A stretch of DNA of 32,224 nucleotides, taken from positions 1 through 32,224 of the forward strand of contig JAICYD010000077.1 in NCBI GenBank assembly GCA_025934375.1, written 5' to 3'. This DNA comes from Streptosporangiaceae bacterium. GTDB taxonomy: Bacteria; Actinomycetota; Actinomycetes; Streptosporangiales; Streptosporangiaceae. Made by a program: the position numbers and the translations under genes. Shown piece after piece: positions 8,222 to 15,742 of the stretch. The number at the start of each line of letters is the position of its first letter. The stretch's first letter is position 1. The notes under the pieces were generated by a model. The model made no database searches. It was not told where the DNA came from and saw only the letters and a program-made list of their open reading frames with translations.

Positions 8222-8272
8222 GAGTGCTCCTTCGCGCGCGTGTTTAGCTCTCGACGCTAGAAGGAGCACTCA
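8221..8272 (-). promoter_or_regulatory. Perfect 13-bp inverted repeat over the hydratase ribosome-binding site
   Basis: TGAGTGCTCCTTC at 8221-8233 is the exact reverse complement of GAAGGAGCACTCA at 8260-8272, with 26 bases between. On the minus-strand transcript the 3' arm is the hydratase Shine-Dalgarno plus the first base of its start codon. A read-through message from the upstream gene could thus hide its own ribosome-binding site. The same palindrome could instead be an operator. The symmetry is seen directly; the function is inferred. Confidence 0.6.
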
Positions 8273-8294
8273 CCGCAGTCAATGTGACGTGCGA

Positions 8295-8918
8295 CTAGCG
8301 GACCTGCGGCGCTTCGGTGCGGGTGCGCTTGAGCTCGAAGAAGTACGGATTCGAGGCGAGCATGTGGGCGCCGTCGAACATGCGCACCGCCTCGTCGCCG
8401 GTCGGGATGCGGGTGATGACCGGGCCGAAGAACGCGACGCCGTCGATGTGGATCGTCGGGGTGCCGACCTCGTCGCCGACCGGGTCCATGCCACGGTGGT
8501 GCGACTCCTTCAGCGCCTCGTCGTAGTCGGTCGAGTCGGCCGCGGCGGCCAGCGCCGGGTCAAGCCCGCATTCGGTCAGCGCCTCCACGTAGAGCTCGGG
8601 GCCGAAGTCGCGGCCCTCGGTGTGCCGCTTGGTGCCGAGCGCGGTGTACAGGTCGCGCAGTGCCGCGTTGCCGTACTTCTGCTCGGCGGCGATGCAGATC
8701 CGCACCGGCCCCCAGCCGCGATCCAGTAGCTCCTTGTACCGCTCGGGCAGGCCCTCGCGCCCGGAGTTGAGTACCGACAGCGACATGACCCGGAAGCTGA
8801 GGTCGAGGTCGCGCTGCTTTTCCACTTCCAGAATCCACCGGGAGCTCACCCACGCGAACGGGCAGAGCGGGTCGAAGTAAAAGTCAACGACCGGAACCGA
8901 ACCAGAAGCTGTTGTCAT
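8295..8918 (-). CDS. DsbA-family protein related to mycothiol-dependent nitroreductase Rv2466c
   Basis: The 207-residue product matches the Rv2466c pattern along its length: VDFYFDPLCPFAWVSSRWILEV at the N-terminus, MSLSVLN, GWGPVRICIAAEQ, SHHRGMDPVGDEVGTPTIHIDGVAFFGPV and FFELKRTRTE at the C-terminus. Rv2466c is a thioredoxin-fold oxidoreductase with a Cys19-Pro-Trp-Cys22 centre that uses mycothiol. Here C19-P-F-A22 keeps the attacking cysteine but lacks the second one, which suggests a monothiol mechanism or loss of disulfide exchange. ATG 8918 is preferred over the in-frame ATG 8966 because an AGGG sits a short way upstream and the length then matches the family. It is codirectional with the hydratase gene. 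Confidence 0.88.
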   Translation of the reverse strand: MTTASGSVPVVDFYFDPLCPFAWVSSRWILEVEKQRDLDLSFRVMSLSVLNSGREGLPERYKELLDRGWGPVRICIAAEQKYGNAALRDLYTALGTKRHTEGRDFGPELYVEALTECGLDPALAAAADSTDYDEALKESHHRGMDPVGDEVGTPTIHIDGVAFFGPVITRIPTGDEAVRMFDGAHMLASNPYFFELKRTRTEAPQVR

Positions 8919-8955
8919 ATCAAGCAACCCTAATACAAGGCGGGCCGCGGCACCC

Positions 8956-8989
8956 TGGACGCCCATGACTTAGCGCTACGAGGCGTCCA
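8956..8989 (-). terminator. Possible hairpin after the SsgA-like gene
   Basis: TGGACGCC at 8956-8963 pairs with GGCGTCCA at 8982-8989 across an 18-base loop. It lies just past the stop of the SsgA-like gene and before the DsbA-like start, so it could end the upstream transcript. The stem is short and there is no T-run. Confidence 0.3.
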
Positions 8990-8997
8990 CCCGGCGA

Positions 8998-9426
8998 TCA
9001 GGCCTCGCGGAGCAGGTCGGTTAGCTCGGCGTCGACGTCGACGTGGTCGGTCTCATTGCCGGCCGGGACGAGGCGATAGGCGCGGGCCAGGAAGTCGGCG
9101 ACCTCGCGGGCGGGGGCCTCGAAGTGGGCCTGGCCGAAGGGGGAGGACAGCTCGATGTTCAGCACCTGCCCGGGGGCGCCGCCCTCGGCCTCGGCTGAGG
9201 GCCACACGCGGACGTCGCCCAGCCCCTCGCGCGCCTCAACGCCGGCGGCGAGCAGGTCGCGGGAGAAGATCCACTCGACCGGCTCGTCGAGGCCGACATG
9301 GAAGGCGATGCGGATCGCGTAAGGGTCGTCGCTGGAGTAGTACAGGCTGGCCACCAGCGGCACGATCGTCTGCTGGGGAACGATGAGCCGGAGGCCGAGC
9401 TCCGCTGACACGGTGCGGCTGTTCAT
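8998..9426 (-). CDS. SsgA/SsgB-family sporulation and cell-division regulator
   Basis: The 142-residue protein reads as a typical SsgA-like protein: TVSAELGLRLIVP, DPYAIRIAFHVG, PVEWIFSRDLL, DVRVWPS, and ELSSPFGQAHFEAPAREVADFL near the end. These proteins are confined to sporulating actinomycetes. SsgB places FtsZ at sporulation septa, and other members steer peptidoglycan remodelling. Length matches the family exactly when ATG 9426 is used. The frame remains open for 57 codons upstream to 9597, but that part is Pro/Arg-rich and unlike the family, so it is probably leader. The leader holds a hairpin (9446-9452 with 9465-9471) and the 10-mer CCAGACGAGA twice on this strand, about 45 bases apart. 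Which of the several SsgA-like paralogues this is cannot be told. Confidence 0.88.
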   Translation of the reverse strand: MNSRTVSAELGLRLIVPQQTIVPLVASLYYSSDDPYAIRIAFHVGLDEPVEWIFSRDLLAAGVEAREGLGDVRVWPSAEAEGGAPGQVLNIELSSPFGQAHFEAPAREVADFLARAYRLVPAGNETDHVDVDAELTDLLREA

Positions 9427-9897
9427 TCTCGTCTGGCCTGCCTTTATCTCGCGGGATCCCGGGGGCGAGATCTCGTCTGGTGTCGTGACGGGCGGCGTGG
9501 CCCGCCTCGGCTTGATACGCAGCGTCATCACGGGATGGCCCCTGTTCGGGGCTCGCGCGATCTCGGGCGAGCGCGCGGAGGGCGAATCTCCGCGCACCTG
9601 TCCGTTCAGGTTTCTACGTCACGGGTATGGAGGTATCCGCGCATCGATTGCATGGTCCGTGACCTGCAGCGGAGCAGGAATGGTCGATGTATAGCGCACA
9701 GTGACCATTCAGAAACTCAGCGTATATAGGCCCCTTGCCGTTGCGATCGATTGCATAGCTTAGCGTAGCCGACACGTTAGCTACCACGCGGTAAGAACAC
9801 GAAACGCGGCACGATCGTCGTCAAAGATCGCGTGATTATCCGAGCGCGCCGGGCTTGCGAGAGATACAGCCAGGCCAAGAAACTTCATCCGGCGCGC
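9427..9897. other. Long intergenic region upstream of the SsgA-like gene
   Basis: About 470 bp with no credible gene and lower GC than the surroundings. It should contain the SsgA-like promoter on the minus strand. The 11-mer ATCGATTGCAT occurs directly at 9643-9653 and 9746-9756, 103 bp apart. No match to a known operator was recognised. Confidence 0.5.
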
Positions 9898-9925
9898 GGG
9901 GAGTGTGGCGTGTGCCACACTCCCC
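9898..9925 (-). terminator. Hairpin terminator after the beta-glucosidase gene
   Basis: GGGGAGTGTGGC and GCCACACTCCCC form a perfect 12-bp stem with a 4-base loop (GTGT). It lies about 55 bp past the beta-glucosidase stop on the minus strand. A second small repeat, GGCGCC-TGT-GGCGCC, sits between it and the gene. There is no T-run, as is usual for high-GC actinobacterial terminators. Confidence 0.7.
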
Positions 9926-9978
9926 CCGGGCGCCTGTGGCGCCTGAGAACAGCGAGAGGCGCCGGTCGCCGTGCGCGG

Positions 9979-11415
9979 TCAGGTCGACCAGGTGGCGGGG
10001 AGGGCGGGGACCGCGTTGGTGCGGACTACGTCGGCGTAGAAGGCGGCGCTGGACTTCGGGATGCGGCGCTGGGTGGCGAAGTCGACGTAGACGATGCCGA
10101 AGCGCTTCTGGTACCCGTAGGCCCACTCGAAGTTGTCGAGCAGGGACCACACGTAGTACCCGGCCAGGTTCGCGCCGTCGCGGGCGGCCCGGGCGGCGGC
10201 CTCCAGGTGCAGGTGCAGGAACTTGACCCGCTCGCGGTCATCGATGACGCCGTCGGGGTTGAGGTAGTCCTCGGCGGCGCAGCCGTTCTCGGTGATGTAC
10301 AGCGGCAGGCCGGGGGCGTCCTTGGAGACCCGCAGCAGCAGCTCGTACAGGCCCTCGGGGTCGATGAGCCAGTCCATGCAGGTCCGCTCCAGCTCATCGG
10401 GCCGGTACTGGACGACGCCGCTGATGCCCGGCAGCGGCGGCTCCTCGGTGCGCAGCAGGTGGGCGGGGTCACCGGGCCGCAGGTGGGCGGGCTGGTAGTA
10501 GTTCACGCCCAGGAAGTCCAGCGGGGCGGCGATGGTGGTCATGTCGCCGTCCTTGATCAGCTCGGCCGGCGGCAGGATGTCCTGCGGCGCGTGCTCGGGG
10601 TAGCGGCCGAAGAGCACCGGGTCCAGGAAGATCCCGTTGTGGAAGGCGTCGGTGACCAGCCGGGCCTGTTCCAGGCGGGCGGCGTGCTCGCCGCCGGCGC
10701 CGGGGGCGATGCGGACCGGGGTGAGGTTCAGCGTGATCCCCACCGGGGTGCCGGCCGGGATCACGGCGCGCAGCGCGCTGGCCGCCAGGCCGTGGCCGAG
10801 CAGCAGGTGGTGGGTCACCGCGGCCGCCACCGCGTCGTCGGTCAGCCCGGGGGCGTGCACGCCGATCCGGTGGCCGTTGTGCGCCACCACGATGGGCTCG
10901 TTCAGCGTGATCCACTTCGCGACCCGGTCGCCGAGCGCCTCGGCGACGACGCCCGCGTACTCGGCGAACCGCAGGGCGGTGTCGCGGGATGCCCACCCGC
11001 CCAGGTCCTGCAGCGCCTGGGGCAGGTCCCAGTGGTACAGCGTCGCGGTCGCGTCGATCCCGCGCTCGCCGAGCGCGTCCAGCAGCGCCTTGTAGTAGTC
11101 CAGGCCCGCCTGGTTGACCTGCCCGCCGCCGTTGGGGAGGATGCGCGGCCAGGCGATCGAGAACCGGTAGGCCGAAAGCCCGAGCGACTTGATCAGGTCG
11201 GCGTCCTGCGGATAGCGGTGGTAGGAGTCGCAGGCGACGTCCCCGGTATCGCCGCCCCGCACCTTGCCTGGGGTGCGGCTGAACGTGTCCCAGACTGAGG
11301 GGCCGCGCCCGTCCTCACTGGCGGCGCCCTCGATCTGGTACGCGGCGGTCGCCGCCCCCCACGTAAAGCCTGCGGGGAAGGCGATCCCCGCAGCAGGCGA
11401 CGTTCCGTTAGTCAT
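9979..11415 (-). CDS. GH1 family beta-glucosidase
   Basis: The 478-residue enzyme is a complete glycoside hydrolase family 1 beta-barrel and should release glucose from the non-reducing end of beta-glucosides such as cellobiose. It has the N-terminal signature FTWGAATAAYQIEGA at 17-31, the acid/base Glu in TLNEP (E173), and the nucleophile in YITENG (E376). Length is standard. No signal peptide is seen, so hydrolysis is cytoplasmic and follows import. GGGAGGAT lies just before ATG 11415. The gene is divergent from the LacI-type regulator and shares its operator region. The match to GH1 is firm; other GH1 activities (beta-galactosidase, beta-fucosidase) cannot be excluded. Confidence 0.95.
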   Translation of the reverse strand: MTNGTSPAAGIAFPAGFTWGAATAAYQIEGAASEDGRGPSVWDTFSRTPGKVRGGDTGDVACDSYHRYPQDADLIKSLGLSAYRFSIAWPRILPNGGGQVNQAGLDYYKALLDALGERGIDATATLYHWDLPQALQDLGGWASRDTALRFAEYAGVVAEALGDRVAKWITLNEPIVVAHNGHRIGVHAPGLTDDAVAAAVTHHLLLGHGLAASALRAVIPAGTPVGITLNLTPVRIAPGAGGEHAARLEQARLVTDAFHNGIFLDPVLFGRYPEHAPQDILPPAELIKDGDMTTIAAPLDFLGVNYYQPAHLRPGDPAHLLRTEEPPLPGISGVVQYRPDELERTCMDWLIDPEGLYELLLRVSKDAPGLPLYITENGCAAEDYLNPDGVIDDRERVKFLHLHLEAAARAARDGANLAGYYVWSLLDNFEWAYGYQKRFGIVYVDFATQRRIPKSSAAFYADVVRTNAVPALPATWST

Positions 11416-11425
11416 AAATCCTCCC

Positions 11426-11454
11426 TTGACGCGAACCTGGGCAGGGTTTAGCGT
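11426..11454 (+). promoter_or_regulatory. Predicted promoter of the lacI-type/ABC operon
   Basis: TTGACG (11426-11431) and TAGCGT (11449-11454) are 17 bp apart, a good match to the housekeeping sigma-factor pattern. Transcription would begin near 11461, about 45 bp before the regulator's GTG. The first LacI-type palindrome overlaps the -10 element. Confidence 0.6.
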
Positions 11455-11478
11455 AAGCGCTTACATTGGTCTTGTAAA
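11450..11478 (-). promoter_or_regulatory. Predicted promoter of the beta-glucosidase gene
   Basis: On the minus strand TTTACA (11478-11473) and TACGCT (11455-11450) are separated by 17 bp. The -10 occupies nearly the same bases as the -10 of the divergent promoter, so polymerase can probably use only one at a time. Both LacI-type palindromes overlap this promoter. Confidence 0.55.
11453..11464. promoter_or_regulatory. LacI-type operator O1
   Basis: GTAAGCGCTTAC is a perfect 12-bp palindrome with the central CG step typical of LacI-family operators. It overlaps the -10 region of both divergent promoters, the right place for repression. The neighbouring LacI-type protein is the obvious ligand-controlled binder. 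Confidence 0.85.
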
Positions 11479-11485
11479 CGCTTAC
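11474..11485. promoter_or_regulatory. LacI-type operator O2
   Basis: GTAAACGCTTAC differs from O1 at one base, and its centre lies 21 bp away, two helical turns, so two dimers could bind the same face of the DNA. It covers the -35 element of the beta-glucosidase promoter. Confidence 0.85.
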
Positions 11486-11504
11486 ATTCTCGGCAGGTTA
11501 CGGC

Positions 11505-12701
11505 GTGGTAACGCTCTATGACGTCGCCTCACAGGCGGGCGTCTCGATCGCGACGGTGTCGCGGGTGCTGCACGGCCACGGGGCCGTGCGGGAGGATACT
11601 CGCGTCCGCGTGCGCGCGGCGATCGACGACCTCGGGTACGTGCCCGACGGCGCCGCCCAGAGCCTGGCCCGCAACCGCAAGGACGTCATCGGCCTGGTCT
11701 GCGCCGAGCACAGCGGGCTCAAGCCCGACCAGTACGACATCGAGTCGATGAGCTTGATGTTCTACGACGAGGTGATGCGCGGCGTCGAGGCGCGCATCCG
11801 CGAGCGGAACCTGTCCCTGCTGATCACCTTCCTGCGCGAGGACGAGACGCTCGGCGCCCCCGAGCCCGAGGGCGGCCCGGTGGACGCCCGCCTGCGCGAG
11901 CTGTCCGGCAAGGTGGACGGCCTGCTGATCGGCGAGGGCATCCTCGCCCCGGCCGCGCTGGCCAAGCACGCCCGGCGGATGCCGCTGGTGGTCATCGCCG
12001 GAGACACCGGGCAAAAGGGCACGGACATGGTGTCGGCCGACAATTGGTCCGGTGCCCGCGCGCTGGCTGAGCACCTCATCGTCGACCACGGCAAGCGGCG
12101 GCTGTTCCACATCGACGGCCCGGTGACCGCGCCCGACGCCGCCGCCCGGCGGACGGCGCTGCAGGAAGTCGTGGACGCGAACCCCGGCACGGTGGTGGTC
12201 GGCACCTACACCGGCCGGTTCAGCGTGGCCAGCGGCCAGGTGGGCACCGAGCGCCTGCTCGCCGCGGGCGGTCCGCTGCCCGACGCCCTCTTCTGCGCCA
12301 ACGACCAGATGGCGATCGGCGCGCTGCACGCGCTGGCGGCGGTGGGGATCCGGGTGCCGCAGGACATCGCGGTCGTCGGCTTTGACGACATCTTCCCGGC
12401 GAGCCTGTGCGACCCGCCGCTGACGACGGTGCACCAGCCGATCCGCAAGCTCGGCGAGCGGGCCTGTGACCGGCTGATCGCCCGCATCGCCGACCCGGCG
12501 ATGCGGACGAAGCTGGAGCTGCTGCCGACTGAGCTGGTGGTGCGCTCCAGCTGCGGGTGCCCGCCCGGCCCGGCCCGGCGGCGCGAGGTCACGCCGGTGC
12601 CGCGGCGCAGGCCCGTCGCCGTGACGGCGCTGGCGGCGGTGACCGTCGGCGCCGGCGCGGCGGCCGCGAAGTCTCCCCTCCTCCCGACAACAGAAAGGTA
12701 G
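11505..12701 (+). CDS. LacI-family transcriptional regulator with C-terminal extension
   Basis: The N-terminal helix-turn-helix is typical: LYDVASQAGVSIATVSRVLHG at residues 4-24. It is followed by the hinge and a periplasmic-binding-protein-like sensor domain ending in GFDDIFPASLCDPPLTTVHQP and the usual ELVVRSSCG. It starts at GTG 11505. It probably represses both itself with the ABC genes and the divergent beta-glucosidase through the two palindromes, with release by an imported sugar. At 398 residues it exceeds the usual 330-350. After RSSCGCP there is a tail of about 50 residues with basic RRRP and a hydrophobic Ala/Val run, which looks like a signal-peptide-like fragment rather than part of a LacI domain. 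The permease gene begins nine bases after the stop. Confidence 0.92.
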   Translation: MVTLYDVASQAGVSIATVSRVLHGHGAVREDTRVRVRAAIDDLGYVPDGAAQSLARNRKDVIGLVCAEHSGLKPDQYDIESMSLMFYDEVMRGVEARIRERNLSLLITFLREDETLGAPEPEGGPVDARLRELSGKVDGLLIGEGILAPAALAKHARRMPLVVIAGDTGQKGTDMVSADNWSGARALAEHLIVDHGKRRLFHIDGPVTAPDAAARRTALQEVVDANPGTVVVGTYTGRFSVASGQVGTERLLAAGGPLPDALFCANDQMAIGALHALAAVGIRVPQDIAVVGFDDIFPASLCDPPLTTVHQPIRKLGERACDRLIARIADPAMRTKLELLPTELVVRSSCGCPPGPARRREVTPVPRRRPVAVTALAAVTVGAGAAAAKSPLLPTTER

Positions 12702-12710
12702 GTGGTAGGC

Positions 12711-13700
12711 ATGAGGTATCTCCTGCGCCGCCTGGCCTTCTACCTGGTGGCCGCGTGGGTGGCGGTAACCGCCAACTTCTTCATCCCGCGCGCGGTGCCG
12801 GGCAACGCCGTCCAGGCGATCATGTCGAAATTCCCTGGCCAGCTGACGCCGGCCGCCGAGCAGGCGATCGAGGCGATGCTCGGGGTCGGCAAAGAGGGCT
12901 CGCTGTGGCACCAGTACACGACCTACCTCAGCAACCTCGTCCGCTTCAACTTCGGCGTCAGCGTCAGCCAGTTCCCGACCCCGGTATCGACCGTGCTCGG
13001 CGCGGCGCTCCCGTACACGCTGACGCTGGTCGGCGTGGCGACAATCATCGCCTTCTTCCTCGGCACCGGCCTGGGCGTCCTGGCCGGCTGGCGGGCGGGC
13101 GGCTGGCTGGACCGGTCACTGCCGAGCCTGATGTTCGTGCAGGCGATCCCGTACTTCTTCCTGGCCCTGCTGGTCGTCGAGGTGTTCGCGGTCACGCTGG
13201 GCTGGTTCCCGGCCGCGGGCGGGTTCGACGGGCAGAACTACTCGCCCGGCTGGAACGGGGGCTTCATCTCCAGCGTGCTGGACCACGCGATCTTGCCGGC
13301 CCTCACGATCGTGGTGACGTCAGTGGCCGGCTGGATGCTGCAGATGCGCAACGTGATGGTGACGACCGTCGGCGAGGACTACGTGATCGCGGCTCAGGCC
13401 AAGGGCCTGTCGGACCGGCGGATCATCGTCACCTACGCGGCCCGCAACGCGCTGCTGCCGCAGCTGCAGGGCTTCGGCCTCGCCCTCGGCTTCGTGGTCT
13501 CCGGTGCCCTGGTCATGGAGATCGTCTTCTCCTACCCGGGCATCGGCCTGCTGCTCGTCAACGCGGTCCAGGGCACTGACTACCCGCTCATGCAGGCGAT
13601 CTTCCTCGTGATCACGTTCGCGGTGCTGATCGCCAATCTGATCATCGACTTGATCCTCGTGCTGTTCGACCCGCGGGTGCGGGCAAGGGAGGCGAACTGA
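12711..13700 (+). CDS. ABC transporter permease, DppB/OppB type
   Basis: The 329-residue integral membrane protein starts with RYLLRRLAFYLVAAWVAVTANFFIPRAVPG, the typical N-terminus of DppB-like permeases. It contains the inner-membrane permease loop near YVIAAQAKGLSDRRIIVTYAARNALLP that contacts the ATPase. About six transmembrane segments are visible. ATG 12711 is preferred to GTG 12702 because AGGTGG lies just upstream. With the neighbouring LacI and GH1 genes it probably imports a glycoside or oligosaccharide rather than peptides, as some family 5 systems do. Its TGA overlaps the next ATG by one base. Confidence 0.93.
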   Translation: MRYLLRRLAFYLVAAWVAVTANFFIPRAVPGNAVQAIMSKFPGQLTPAAEQAIEAMLGVGKEGSLWHQYTTYLSNLVRFNFGVSVSQFPTPVSTVLGAALPYTLTLVGVATIIAFFLGTGLGVLAGWRAGGWLDRSLPSLMFVQAIPYFFLALLVVEVFAVTLGWFPAAGGFDGQNYSPGWNGGFISSVLDHAILPALTIVVTSVAGWMLQMRNVMVTTVGEDYVIAAQAKGLSDRRIIVTYAARNALLPQLQGFGLALGFVVSGALVMEIVFSYPGIGLLLVNAVQGTDYPLMQAIFLVITFAVLIANLIIDLILVLFDPRVRAREAN

Positions 13701-14695
13701 TGAAGGCGCTCGCTAGCCTGTGGGGGCGGTTGCCCGGCACCGCGAGGGCCGGCGTGGTCCTGCTGGGCCTCTTCGTGCTCGCGGCCATCATCGGCCCCCA
13801 GGTGATCCCGTACGACCCCAACGCCGTCACCCCCCTGACGCTGAAGCCGCCCTCGGCGGCGCACCTGCTCGGCACCACCCAGACCGGCCAGGACGTGCTG
13901 TCCCAGCTCCTCGTGGGCATCCGGCTGACCCTGGAGCTGGGCTTGTACGTCGGCGTGCTCGCGACCGCGCTGTCGGTGCTGGTCGGCGTGACCGCCGCGT
14001 TCCTCGGCGGCGTCTGGGATGACTTCCTGTCGCTGCTGTGCAACGTGTTCCTCGTCATCCCAGCGCTGCCGCTGCTGATCGTGATGCTCGGCTACTTCCC
14101 GCAGAAGGGCCAGCTCCCGTCGATCCTGGTGCTCAGCATCCTCGGCTGGGCCTGGGGCGCGCGGGTGGTCCGGGCGCAGGCGCTGACCATCCGCAACCGG
14201 GACTTCGTGGCCGCGTCCCGGGAGACCGGCGAGCGGGGCTGGCGGATCATCTTGTTCGAGATCATCCCGAACATCGTCAGCCTCATCGCCGCCAGCTTCG
14301 TCAACACCGTCCTGTACGCGATCGGCGCTTCGGTGGCGCTGGCCTTCATCGGCGTGGCCGACGTCAGCAGCTGGTCCCTGGGCACCATCTTGTACTGGTC
14401 GCAGAGCGCGAACTCCCTGCAGCTGGGCGCGTGGTGGTGGTTCGTGCCGCCGGGCCTGGCGGTCGCCCTGATCGGCACCGGCCTGGTGCTGCTGAACACC
14501 GGCATCGACGAGCTGAGCAACCCCCGGCTGCGCGACGCCCGCAGCTCGACCAAGATCGCCGGCAGCCGGATCTGGCCGACCGACCCGACTCCGGTGCTCG
14601 GCATGCCTAAGCTGACGACCCGGGGACGGCTCGCCACCCTCGTCCACTCGTTCTCCCGCAGTTCGCTGCTTGACGCCCCTGGGGGTGAGTTCTAG
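13700..14695 (+). CDS. ABC transporter permease, DppC/OppC type
   Basis: The 331-residue second permease has an N-terminal transmembrane helix, then PYDPNAVTPL with HLLGTTQTGQDVLSQLLVGIRLTL, the hallmark of DppC-type subunits. The coupling loop is RNRDFVAASRETGERGWRIILFEIIPN. It pairs with the upstream permease to form the channel. The C-terminus carries an extra cytoplasmic tail (about 50 residues after NPRLRDAR) that is not part of the common fold. ATG 13700 overlaps the previous stop and GTG 14696 of the next gene follows directly. Confidence 0.93.
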   Translation: MKALASLWGRLPGTARAGVVLLGLFVLAAIIGPQVIPYDPNAVTPLTLKPPSAAHLLGTTQTGQDVLSQLLVGIRLTLELGLYVGVLATALSVLVGVTAAFLGGVWDDFLSLLCNVFLVIPALPLLIVMLGYFPQKGQLPSILVLSILGWAWGARVVRAQALTIRNRDFVAASRETGERGWRIILFEIIPNIVSLIAASFVNTVLYAIGASVALAFIGVADVSSWSLGTILYWSQSANSLQLGAWWWFVPPGLAVALIGTGLVLLNTGIDELSNPRLRDARSSTKIAGSRIWPTDPTPVLGMPKLTTRGRLATLVHSFSRSSLLDAPGGEF

Positions 14696-15742
14696 GTGAG
14701 CTCCAGCCGCCCGGTCCTGGAGATCAGGGACCTGTCTGTCGCCTACCGGACCCCGAGCGGGGACGTCAAGGCCGCCTCGCACGTGAACCTGTCGCTGCAC
14801 AAGGGCGAGGTCGTCGGGCTGTGCGGCGAGAGCGGCTCCGGCAAGTCGACCCTCGCCTACGGGGCGTGCCGGCTGCTGCGCCCGCCCGCCGTGATCACCG
14901 GCGGCCAGGTGCTGTACTCCGGTAGCCGGACCGGCACCGCCACTGCGCTGGACATCCTGCGGGCGCCGCAGCGGGACCTGCGCGCGATCCGCTGGCGGGA
15001 CGTCGCGATCGTGTTCCAGAGCGCCATGAACGCGCTCAACCCGGTGCTGCGGGTCCGCGACCAGATCCTCGACGCGATGCAGGCGCACCTGCGGCTGCCG
15101 AGGGAAGAGGCGCACGAGAAGACCGCCAAGCTGCTGGACCTGGTCGGCATCCCGCGCGAGCGGCTGCGCAGCTACCCGCACGAGCTGTCGGGCGGCATGC
15201 GCCAGCGGGTCATGATCGCCATGGCCCTGGCCGCCGACCCCGAGGTCGTCATCATGGACGAGCCGACGACCGCGCTGGACGTGGTCGTGCAGCGCGACAT
15301 CCTGGCCCAGATCGTCGAGCTCAAGGAACAGCTCGGCTTCTCGGTCCTGTTCATCACGCACGACATGTCGCTGCTGCTGGAGCTGGCCGACCGGATCGCG
15401 GTCATGTACGCCGGCCAGCTGATGGAGCTCGGTGACTCGGCCGACATCAAGGTCGCCCCCGCTCACCCCTACACCCAGGGCCTGCTGCGGTCGTTCCCGT
15501 CGCTGCACGGTGCCCGGCGCGACCTGACCGGCATCCCCGGGTCCCCGCCCGACCTGCGCGACACCAACCCGGGCTGTCCGTTCATCCCGCGCTGCGAGTT
15601 CGCGGTCCCCGCGTGCGCGGAGGTGGACATGACGCTGGCGCCGGTGGCCGGCTCCCGGGGGATCGGGCACGTGACGGCCTGCCCCATCGTGACCCCGGAG
15701 ATGGCGAAGGTGCGCGTGCCCACGGAAGGAGTCCGGTCATGA
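14696..15742 (+). CDS. ABC transporter ATP-binding protein, DppD/OppD type
   Basis: The 348-residue ATPase energises the importer. Walker A GESGSGKST is at 44-52, the Q-loop is in VFQSAMNALNP, the signature LSGGMRQRV starts near 164, Walker B IMDEPTTALD follows, and the switch His is in ITHDM. The C-terminal oligopeptide-transporter domain has PGCPFIPRCEFAVPAC, with cysteines that in relatives hold an iron-sulfur cluster. The start is a GTG immediately after the preceding TAG. The TGA overlaps the next gene as ATGA. Confidence 0.94.
   Translation: MSSSRPVLEIRDLSVAYRTPSGDVKAASHVNLSLHKGEVVGLCGESGSGKSTLAYGACRLLRPPAVITGGQVLYSGSRTGTATALDILRAPQRDLRAIRWRDVAIVFQSAMNALNPVLRVRDQILDAMQAHLRLPREEAHEKTAKLLDLVGIPRERLRSYPHELSGGMRQRVMIAMALAADPEVVIMDEPTTALDVVVQRDILAQIVELKEQLGFSVLFITHDMSLLLELADRIAVMYAGQLMELGDSADIKVAPAHPYTQGLLRSFPSLHGARRDLTGIPGSPPDLRDTNPGCPFIPRCEFAVPACAEVDMTLAPVAGSRGIGHVTACPIVTPEMAKVRVPTEGVRS

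Noticed and set aside
9427..9597. 57-residue N-terminal extension of the SsgA-like protein
   Set aside because: SsgA-like proteins are about 140 residues and match from 9426; the extension is Pro/Arg-rich without similarity.
13580..15670. Long open minus-strand frame (696 codons) across the permease and ATPase genes
   Set aside because: It is antisense to clearly recognised ABC genes and rich in Arg, Gly, Gln and His, as expected from the complement of GC3-biased codons. No family resemblance.
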